A stretch of DNA of 64,000 nt from Phragmites australis. Lineage: Eukaryota > Streptophyta > Magnoliopsida > Poales > Poaceae. Made by a program: the position numbers and the translations under genes. Below the pieces are notes generated by a model, which worked only from the letters and a program-made list of their open reading frames with translations, had not been told where the DNA came from and did not search any database. The stretch covers positions 18,779,001 to 18,843,000 of the forward strand of contig NC_084943.1 in NCBI RefSeq assembly GCF_958298935.1, in the 5' to 3' direction. This document shows positions 22,001 to 34,000 of this stretch, one piece after another (within the stretch, counting starts at the first letter, position 1; every line of letters begins with the position of its first letter).

Positions 22001-25000
22001 TGAAAAGACAACGGTTTGTTTAACACTGGTGTTCCAGAATGTAACATATCAACAGTACGGTGTTTCTTGGTGCCATGTTGTGGTGCATATAGTACTACGA
22101 TGTTCTGACATAGATACCATTGGAATGCTGTGATATACATAGTTGAGTCTTGTAGGCAAGAGTGAAACGTTTGCAAAAGATGTGGTTTATTAACAGATGG
22201 GAATGACTTGGTGTAGTGTCATGCGTTGCGACGATTGAGCGGAGAGTGTTTGTAGCTGGATTGCCTACATTTTACAGGAGGAAATACTGACAGTTGCAAA
22301 ATGACATTTTGATCTCTAAGTTTTCCCACCTGCATACATGAGAAGATGAAAATATGTATATTATGAATGTTTTGTTATGAATTGTGTGGTATGGGAAAAT
22401 ACGAATGGTGTGAAGTGATTATTCATTAGAGGTTACCTAGGTTTCCTTTGGTAAGTCATCGAGGATCAGTTTCCTTGCTGTAGAGCGTTTGTTCGGTCTA
22501 CGTTGATCATTGAAAGAATTTCATTAGAAAGTTGTTTTTCAGTGTATGATTATTCGGTGTAATATAAGATCATGGGTGTATGAATTGAATTTGTACCTGC
22601 TTGAGCCATCGGGTTTTCCTTGATGATCGTCCTCAGGAGAGCGAGTTCGTTTGTGACTTTTCTGTTTATGAAGAGAAAAGTAGAGAAAAATAGAATTGAA
22701 GAACAATAAGCATTGGGCTATCATATTTTTGCTCAAGAAATCTTGTATGTGACCTAATTATGGATGTCGTTTACCTGTGGGCTAGGCGGTGTCTGCATTG
22801 GAGGTGGAGTTGATGTCGACAATGTTCCCTATATCACAGAATTCAATGATTGTGGTAAAGCAGCAAGCAGTATGTAATTTGAAATGTTAGATTTGAGGAG
22901 AGGACACAGAACAAACTTTAGGAGCTGTTATTTCGATTGCCCGTTGGGAAGATGATTCTGCACCCTGTGCTTGAGTATGAGTTAATATTGACGGAGCATC
23001 CAGCTGTTTCATCAGTGCTGCTGGAAAAGCAATAGTATTATTAATATGGTGAATGAAATGAAAATAACGTTCAATAATCAGGAATTAGACATGGTGACAG
23101 AGCTGAGTTACATGGGAGAATTGTTGCAGGCTGAATAGTTGCAAATTTGCCAAGATTGACAATGCTGTCAACCTGATAAGATGGGTTGGCCTTTGAAGGG
23201 CTGCAGGAGAAAGACTAATCCGCAATTTGAATTCTTTTCCAAAGAGCACCTCTATCTGTGGTGGAACAACACCTTGTACGCCTCCACTCAATACAATTAG
23301 ATCATTCGCCGGCATTCCTACTATTTCTTGACCTACGGGACCAAAGAAGACTAATTCAATAGATGATGGATTGGGCTATGTAGTTGCTGTGTCTGGTTCA
23401 ATGGCAGTAACAGCGATGCGATATCTGTAATCAATACCATAGAGGAAAAAGAATTAAAGTGTGCTAGATCAGTCTATATAAATATAATGTTATAGATAAG
23501 AATAAATTTTAGGTATGACTACCTGGGTTCTCCATCTGTGCTAGGACACTTTATGCCAGTGCATTTGTATTTGTTACCATGAGCCTGGATTGTTTTCTTA
23601 CATTTTTGGCAAGCAAAATACCACCAGGATTGATTGGGCACCAGATTTTTCAGTTTAACAGTCACAATGTATCTGTTGCCCTGTGATAGAGGAAAGAAAA
23701 AATGATTCAGGGCTATTGAAATTGTATAGTAAATGGATTGGTGATATAATGTCTTACATAGATAGTATGTGGGTTTATTAATGTTGATAATTCTGTAACA
23801 GTAGTCTCAATTGGTCCAATCTGCGATGGTGCAGGACCATGCCAGATTGGTTGTTGAAGTGTGCTTCCGTAGCTAGACATGAAGAGCACCAATCAAAAAA
23901 AGAAGTATATATGAAGGAATTTGATGTTTATATGCAGGCAATGTATTAAACCTGTCATGAAGGGCAACGGCTTCCGGCAGTTCAGGATTTAAATACCATT
24001 TGCAAATTGTAGATCCTTGAAGTGATAATTTTGCTACATACCAAACATAAAGAGCATTAAGAAAAGTTTGATGGATAGGCATATTGGATTAGACGCTGAG
24101 CAAGGAATACTCTGTGTGAATATAGAAAGGTCATATTTACCTTCATGCCATGTACATGTTACAGCAACAAATAGGAAAACCAATGATTTGGTTTTAGCCA
24201 TTTCCATATATTGCTCATCATTGAAGTCATAGGCATGGTTGTTCCATAATGCAACACGTACAGTTTCTCTAAAGAATATAATTAGAAAAAGGATGAACAA
24301 AAGAAAAAATCAAAGACAAATTGCAGAGTCGATTGGTAGGTTTGATATATGGATGATTATAGTAGGAAAATGATATAATATTTATTGAGAATGCACCTCC
24401 CATCTGATATGTGAATGTTGCGTAGTGCTTTAACACCGTTCTTTGTGTTTTGTTGCATCACATGTGTGCAGCCTTCAAAAATCCCAATAGCATTTGTATT
24501 GCACAATGTAATAATAGTAGTAAAAAATCAAGTCAAATAAGTTTGTACTTTGGAAAATAATTCAAAGTATGAAATGACAGGAAAAAGAAGAATCAGAATG
24601 ATGTTGATGAATAAAATATGAATATGAGGAAATATTGTATCAATCAATACCTGATGAAAATTCCTGCACACCTATTCTTTCACGAAGTTCATTGAACGAT
24701 GCTATTTTACATGCATACATTGGAAATGTGGGTGGGACAGGATTTACTTGAGTCACCCTTGTATACTTTGTGAATCGCATCATGTATTCATGATCAACGG
24801 GGCGATACATTGTACGGGCAGGTCGTACTTGGAAATATTGGATGTAGTAAACACAGTTTTCTTTTAGGAGATGTTTAAATTGTTGAACCCAATTTTGTGG
24901 GATCTGACCTTCCATGGTAGTTCCCTATAATATTATTGAGTAACATAGATAAGGCAGCAGTGAAACCCTAAAAATTATGAGAAGGAAGTTTAGTCACCTG

Positions 25001-28000
25001 TTCATCAAGAAGTACCAGATCAAGTCTTAGGATTTTAGTCGGTTCAGCTTTGTCGACATATTCAGAGAATCGAACTACCCTTGTTCTGACTTGCCATTGA
25101 TGTGAATCGGCTGTTACTTCTTAATTAGTGAATATTGCATTGTGCACATATAAAATAGAAACCTAAGCAAAGAACCATAATGTGTTAATCGATAAGTGAA
25201 GGATTAAAAAATATGAGTGGATTGATATGTAAACAGGAATGAAGTTAATTGTAACAATAGAAGGTAATACGAATGGAAAAGTCGAAAGGATGTCTAGTTC
25301 TTTGAATAGAATCAATAAACTGAGCAAGGTAAAGAAAAGATGAACAGAAGTATTCACTAAATTTAGAGCTGAAAGATATACCAGACAAAGAACCAGAGAA
25401 ACAGATAAACACAAAAAGAACGATCAAATGAAGTTAGAATATAAGAGCAATATATAGGAAACATGACAACTTGCAGAAGAACTTTGCATATATTGAAGGG
25501 TTGCAAAAGCTGTGACAATAATAAAGGTAGGAATTTTGCTGAACAGAAAAAACATCAGGAATGATAAAAAAAGCCCTATCAAAATAAAGCTAGACATATT
25601 TAAGGACTTCTTCATAGACAATGTTTTTGGTTGTTGATGTCGGCTCTCCATCATCATCTTCTATTAGCATTCTCAGGCCTTTCCTTGAGCTCACTCTAGA
25701 AATAGCAACATAGAGTTGACCATGGGTAAAGACTGGCTCACGAAGGTAGACCCCAACTGTTCGTAATGTCTGTCCTTGACATTTGTTTATTGTCATAGCG
25801 TAGCATACTCTGACTGGGAATTGACGGCGCTGCAATGTGAAAGGCCACTTTGGACTTGTACCATTTAAGACAATGCGAGGTATGCATACTTTGTCATCTA
25901 TATGATTCCCAGTCATGATCCGAGCTTCTAAGATATGATCACCTAGCCTTTCGATGAGTAAACGTGTGCCATTGCATAGGCCAATTGACTGATTAATGTT
26001 TCTGAGGAGAACAATAGGCACATTAATCTTGAGGCTAAGGTGATGGTGTGGGAAATTATTAATTATAATTGAATTCAAGAACTCAGGTGGGTAAAGCATT
26101 TCATAGTCAGAGGGCTGCTCAGATGAATTGGCAATACTGTCGAAGCTGAAATAATCTCGAGCTAGGCCAGGCACTTTTTCTGTCATCAATGCATTAACTT
26201 CATCAACAATAGAATTGAGTGGACAGACAATGCATCTTTCAGCTAAATATCCAATTGAGGAATAGAACAGTTGAAAATCGGCATATATCCATTCAATGAT
26301 AGCTAGTATTTTAATACCAGATGGCCTCAATAGAAGATCATTAGGAATATTTATCCAATTCTTTGTTGTCTCACCATTCCTCATGATGGGTTTTAGTTGG
26401 CCTTCACCGACGGCCAGGACCCATTGTGCAAAGGATTCCATCTCAGTTTTTTCTTCTGAAGAAAGGGAAGGATTGGCCAGTCTCATGTTTATGGAGAGGC
26501 GTAAGACTTTAACACTGTTCCATAAGTAGGAACCTAATAAAGAAGCTTTGAGCATTTCAGATTTATCTCCTCCTTCAATAACAGGCAGAACCTGTCTAAA
26601 GTCACCACCGAGCAATATTGGTTTCCCACCGAATGGCTTGAATGCATTATGCATATTTTCTATAGACAATATATCTCGGAACGTCCGATCTACCGCCTCG
26701 AAGCAATATTTGTGAGCCATAGGTGCCTCATCCCATATAATCAGAGAGGCTTTTTGTATAAGTGCAGAGAGTATGGAGCCCCTTCCAATGCCACACAAAC
26801 TACCCTCATGAATATCCAAAGGAATTTTAAACCGTGAATGAGAAGTACGCCCTCCAGGAAGCAGAAGGGAAGCGACACCACATGATGCAACAGCAAGAAC
26901 AATATGTCCATTGGATCTCAATGTTGCAAGAATAGCATTCCAAAGGAATGTCTTTCCAGTTCCACCATGGCCAGAGACAAAATAAAGAAACGATTCATTG
27001 CGTGAAATAGCATGTATAACAGTATCATAGATGATTTTTTGATTAGAATTCAAAGCAGTTGAGAATTCTTCAAATTCATGACGAAGCTTGACCCTATCAT
27101 AGCTCATTTCTTCCAGAATCAATCTGTTACCATCGCCACTGTTAGAGTTATTTGTAGGGACAGGAAGATCATAAGATGCTATGGATAGGCCATTGTTGGA
27201 GAACATTTGTGATAATTCCTTTATCAAACTGGATTGCAAAGCATCATCAGAGATGACATAACATGGGTTCTGAAGAGCTAGTTTGAGTTTGTATGCTAGA
27301 TCATCTGTCATATACTTCCAGTATCTATCAAAGAGAGATCTTACATTGCCAACCTCACAATATACTAATACTGTCATAAACAGGTTCCTAAGCTAGTATG
27401 ATGTAGCCCAAAGTACTGCCTCATCAAATAAACAGGCCCACTCAGTATCATCACCTATCAATCCTCGAGCTTGGCATGCCTCACGATATGTTGGATAAAC
27501 AATGCCTTGATATGACCTGACATCTTCATAACTCATGGCACCACGAACAACCATCAAAAGCATACGAAGATAAAAAGTTTCATCAGTGGTAGGATGGACA
27601 TAGCGTAGTCTACCGATCTTGGTGCCTCTTTTCCTTGCTTTCCACAGGTTATTATTAGCATCCCATGTGTATTTGGAGGGAAAGGCACAATAGGTCAGAC
27701 TGCGAGCTGTTGGATACCGACGATTTGTAGTGAACCACTCAGTTAACATGCTCTTCTGAGAGACAGGGTCATCAATGACTCCTTGCAAGGCCGTGTTTTC
27801 ATGCACAGTAACAAAGTTCATTCCAGGAAGGTGAATACAGTAACCGGAGGGAATTTACCATGAATTTCAAATCCAAACAACCTCCAAGTGGCTTCACAAC
27901 AGGATAAGTATCTTGATCTTATATATTCTGCTATTTCATCAATGCCTTCACTATTGTCTGTATGTTGATCAGAATAGGGACTTCTTTTCTTAAAAGCAAC

Positions 28001-31000
28001 CTTTGCACAATCAAAGCCTTTGTTACAGTACTTGAATAGATACTTCACTAAGTATGACTGATTACATTCTTCGACATTGATATGAGCCTGGTACTTCTTC
28101 AAAACATCAAGATTATGTGGCACAATCCAACGATTATCAAGCTGAATATTGTGCTTCCATACTTTGGCCCCATTATTTCTGCGACGATAAATAGGATACC
28201 CATCTTGATCAAAGGTAGTCTCAGACTGGAAATCTTTGGGATATCTTTTGGAACATTTACCATCAGTCATACATGGAGAATTTGGATTGGAAGCACCACA
28301 AGGACCATGAATCATAAATTCGTGGACTAAAGAAAATCCCAATGGGTCGAGGTTTTGATCAGGCAGTTCAGCAGAGATATAACGATCAACATCAGCAATG
28401 GATCGCTCTCGTTCATTGTTACACTGCCACACAAGATTATGAGAATGTGGAAGGCCACGCTTTTGGAATTCATTAGTATGCGCAACTGCAAACATAACAG
28501 AATAAACATAATATCATTTAGATAAATGTCAAGCTAATTTAAGAATAAGAAGGTATATAGAACAAACAGGAATACATAATGCAATAATTAGAGTAAACAA
28601 ACTAACTTGCACGTATAGGGCCGAAGATACGGCCTTCCTTAATATCATCTAGATATTCATGAAGTTTAATGTGGAAGACACGCACTATCATATCTGATCT
28701 ATCACATGGTTTCTGTCCTGGCTCAAATCGAATAGCCTCGATAATCTCAGGCCATTTTGAATTGCAAGTAAATGTGGTGAATTTATTAGGTGGTCCATAT
28801 ACATGGCAAATAGCAATGCAATCATGATAATTCTGCTGCATGTACCTTTTACTACCAATGAAGCTAGAAGGCAACATCTTAATTCCAACATCCTTTCCTG
28901 TGGATGCACCATGACATATAGCATCTGAAATTCCTTGATATGTTTCACTTCGAAGGAGGTCCTGATTAAAGAAATAAAAAGAAAGGCGGTTTGCTTCAAC
29001 ACAAGAATAAGCATTGACACCAAATTGTTGGGAAAGCCGACCAGAGCAAATGGCTGGATTAGGCTCATGCTTACGATAATGCATATAATAACAATAGAAT
29101 TCCATCATAGAAACGGTCTCACAAGATCCAAGAGCTTCTGAATCGACTGCCTTCAACTTGATATCAGTATGAAAACCTTTGTCGCCATACGGAAACAATA
29201 GAGGATACTGTAAAGACATGAGCGCTGGATGGATTGCAGGAATGTGCTTGAAATGTGAGGATTGAGCTTCAACAACAATATCGAAAGTAGAAGTATTAGC
29301 AGAAGAACCACCAATTAATAATCCTGCTAATTCAGAAGTAGTTGGAAGGGAGTATCTATCACCATGGTTTTTTATAGAGCCGATAAGTTTAATAGCAATA
29401 TCAGGTGCATTAGGAGATATCAGCCTATCTCTTGCCATTCGAAACTTCTTTACCAATGGATTAATCCTATTCAGCATATTAGTAAGCTCAGAAACGATTT
29501 GAGGATCAGGTTTATCACCCTCTTCTCCAAAGAATATGTTCAGTCTATTGTGCAATTCATTAACAGTGTCATAGATGTACAGATGTGCATACTCAGGATG
29601 ACTGCCAACAACTAGGATTAAAGAACCAATACGATGATGAACGACACCATTGATGCGGAAAACATAAGGGCCATTACCAGTATTGATAGATCTATCAACA
29701 TCAACTCCAAGAGAAGTGAAGGCAAACAGAGAATTGTACTGACGGATGAGCTGCATAAAAGCATTTGATCGAGGACCACCATTAAAACGAATCAAGTCTT
29801 GTAATGGCGGTGGAAAAGGTCTATGTATAGGCAACGATACTCTTCCGGCACGACAGCAGTTCTTGTAAACTATTCGACGTTGACCAATTGAGCTTTGACT
29901 CTCAATTCTTTCTTGATACCAGAAAATCGCCGAACAGTTATCGCAAACATAATCGGGTCCACCATAGTAAGAACGATCCTTATATGTCGTTGTAGTACAA
30001 TAATAGCAAAACATAGGAACAATGCAAGCAAATATAAAAAGGCTAAACAGGAGGGTCGGAAAAAAAGGAACCAAACAAAACAATAGGAACAAACAAAACT
30101 ATACCTTTCAACATATCAACAAATTCCTTAGGAAATGAAAATACGGGATTCATAGATGGCCCCCGAGGAATCGAACCTACAATGTATCGAATTAAAATGG
30201 GCAACTCTGAGCAAAGCCATGTGCAAGGACATAACAGGCATGCACATAGGGCACGAACCTTGCCTTATGGTAGCCTTTTCCTTGTTCAATCGTATTCTCT
30301 TCGCACGGTTTTCGTTAGACTCAGAACGTGAAACAATAGGATAGAAATGGGAGCCTATAGTTTAGTGAGCCAAAGAATAAGAAGTGATAAGAAATAATAA
30401 GATCAATGAAAAGGAACCAGTGCAAAAAGGGGAAAAAGGGTCCTAACGCAGCACGTACGACGGGGCAGTGCAAAAGAAGAGTCTGCAAAAAATGGAAGGG
30501 AAAAATTAAATAAAAAAGAACGAAGAAGGCTACCAGATGCAGCCTAGTGCTGGGAACCAGAAGATGGGGACGAAGAATCAAGGCCTTCAGGAACAGCCCT
30601 AATTCTCTTAGGAGGCATGCCTCAAAACAACAAAATCATAACAACGACAGTCAAACAAAAGGGAAAGAATAAATGAATAACAAAGCAGTAACATTTGTAA
30701 CACATAATACCAAAGAAAGAAAGCAAACCAGTGAGAAGATATAACGCAGGGAATCACAAAGAATAGAAATTAAGGTAAGGTAGAACAAACATATTTATAT
30801 ATATATATACACACACACACATATATGTAATGAGTCATGAAGTAATAAAAAATATAATCCAATGTATATACAAAGAAATTATATGTAAAATGAAACAAAA
30901 TAAAATCACTAATACAATGGTCAACAGAAGACAAAGCAAGGCAATATAATATAACAAACAAAATAGTTAACTAAACCAAAAAAATTACAAAATGGCAGAA

Positions 31001-34000
31001 GAGTTAACCGAACAAAAAAAAAATTGAGAATCGCAGGACGTGGAAGATCGTTAGTAGTGATTAAGTAGGTACGCTAACATATAATGAGATATGGATTAAT
31101 AAATTGTCTAATACATTGTCTAAACAAAGGTAATATAATGAGGAAAGAGAACTGCACAAGATAAAATAACAAATAATACGATTGGTTAATACGTAATCCA
31201 ATGTATATAGAAAGGCACTATGTCTAAACTGAAACATAATAAAATTAGTAATACAATGATCAATTGAAGACAAAGAAAGGTAATATAATATGAAGAAGGC
31301 AATATAATATCACAAACTAAATAGGTAAGTAAACAAACAAAAAATGCAAATTCATGAAAGAACGGTAGCAGTGATTAACCTAGGCCACAGTAGGCACGAT
31401 AATATATAATGAGATATGGATTAATAAATTGTCTAATCTAATGTCTAAAGAAAGGTAGATATGGATTAATAATTTGTCCAATGCAATGTCTAAGCAAAGG
31501 TAATCTAATGAGGAAACAGAACTGCACAAGACAAAATAACAGATAATAGAATCGGTTAATACATAATTCAATGTATATACAAAGACAGTATATGTAAACC
31601 AAAACATAATAAAATTAGTAATACAATGATCAACAGAAGACAAATCAAGGCAATACGATATGAAGGAAGGCAATATAATATCACAAACTGAATAGGTAAC
31701 AGGAACAGGCCTAATTCTCTTAGGACGCATGCCTCAAAACAGCAAAATTGTAATAACGACAGTCAAACAAAAGGGAAAGAATAAATGAATAAGAAAGCAA
31801 TGACATTTGTAATATACAAATCCATGTAAGGTACAACAAACATATTCACATATATGTAATGAGTCATGAAGTAATAAAAGATATAATCCAATGTATACAC
31901 AAAGACATTATATGTAAACTGAAACATAATAAAATCGCTAATACAATGGTCAACAGAAGACAAAGCAAGGCAATATAATATGGCAAACTCAATAGTTAAC
32001 TAAACCAAAACAATTACAGAATGATAGAAGAGTTAACCGAACAAAAAAAATTGAGAATCGGAGGACACGGTAGATCGTTAGTAGTGATTAACCTAAGCCA
32101 CAGTAGGCACGCTAACATATAATGAGATATGGATTAATAAATTGTCTAATCCAATGTGTAAACAAAGGTAATCTAATGAGGAAAGAGAACTCCATAAGAC
32201 AAAATAACAAATAATACGATCGGTTAATACGTAATCCAATGTATATAGAAAGGCACTATGTCTAAGCTGAAACATAATAAAATTACTAATACAATGATCA
32301 ACTGAAGACAAAGAAAGGCAATATAATATCACAAACTGAATAGGTAACTAAAGAAAAAAAAATGCAGATTTACAGGACATGAAAGAACGATAGCAGCGAT
32401 TAATCTAGGCCACAGTAGGCACGATAATATGTAATGAGATATGAATTAATAAATTGTCTAATCCAATGTCTAAACAAAGGTAATCTAGTGAACAAAGAGG
32501 GCCGCAGAAGACAAACTAAGACATAACAGAGTCGATAATCCAATCAATAAGGAAAGGCAGATCAGACATATCGATATGGATTTGTATATAATCAAGCATG
32601 GACTAATAAAATACATAATCCAGTATAGACACAAAGGTACAATATCTAAACTAAACCATAATAAAATCGCTAATACAACGATCGACAAAAGACGAACCAA
32701 GGCAATATAGTATGGAAGAACACAATATAATCTCACAAACTCAACAGGTAAGTGAAGAAAAAAAAATGCAGAATCGCAAGATACGAAAGGCTGGTAGCAG
32801 ATATAAATACATGTTCCGACTGACGAAGGCACTGCCACAGGCTACTCGAGCGACAATGCAGGCCAGGACCTAATATGGCAAACTCAACAGTTAACTGAAC
32901 AAAAAAATTACAGGATGCCAGAACATTTAACCAAAAAAAAATGCAGAATTGCAGGACACGGAAGATCGTTAGCACTGATTAACCCAAGCCACAGTAGGCA
33001 CACTAACATATAATGAGATATGAATTAATAAGTTGTCCAATGCAATGTCTAAGCAAAGGTAATCTAATGAGGAAACAAAACTGGACAAGACAAAATAACA
33101 CATAATAGAATCGGTTAATACATAATTCAATGTATATACAAAGACAGTATATGTAAACCGAAACATAATAAAATTAGTAATACAATGATCAACAGAAGAC
33201 AAATCAAGGCACGAGGAAAAAAAAATGCAGAATCCCAGGGCACGGAAGACCGGTAGCACTGATTAACCTAGGCCAGAGTACACACGTTAATATGTAATGA
33301 GATATGGACTAACAAATTGCCTAATCCAATGACTAAACAAAAGTAATGTAACGAACAAAGAGTCGCAGAAGATAAAGTAAGACACAATATCCAGTATATA
33401 TGTAACGAAGCATGGAATAATAAAATACATAATCCAGTATACACACAAAGACACAATATCTAAACTAAAACATAATAAAATCTCTAATACAACGATCAAC
33501 AAAAGACAAAGCAACGCAATATAGTATGAAAGAACGCAATATAATATGACAAACTCAGCAGGTAAGTGAAGAAAAAAATACAGAATCGCAAGATACGAAA
33601 TACTGGTAGCAGATATAAATACCTGTTCTGACCGGCTAAGACAGCGGCAGAGGCTCGTCAAGCGACAATGCAGGCCAGGATCTAAGACAGGGCCAGGGTC
33701 TTTCGATTGAGAATGAAGCCACAATACGGGTATGTTTAAACCTTATAAAGAGGAAGAAATATATAGCATGAGGAACGTAAGCATAGGAATGCGAAATGAA
33801 GATCAAAAGAAAGGAACCAAAATGAAAAGCAGACAAATATATCACAAAAGAAAAGGCAAACCAACCCAAAACCAAATCCGGGCAATGAAATGTGTAGGCT
33901 AAAGAAGCAAGGGAAAAGCACATTAAGACGGAAATGCGAATACGACAAACTAATTCAACAAAACCAACATGGAGCAAGGACCGAACAGCGTGGAGGCGAA

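Noticed and set aside
30155..30190. tRNA-like T-arm on the minus strand (ggttcgattcctcg...cca)
   Set aside because: No matching acceptor, D arm or anticodon arm upstream on the minus strand; at most a tRNA 3' fragment.
31061..33456. Series of hydrophobic minus-strand open frames that look like membrane proteins
   Set aside because: They are translations of the AT-rich tandem repeat; the peptides repeat because the DNA repeats.
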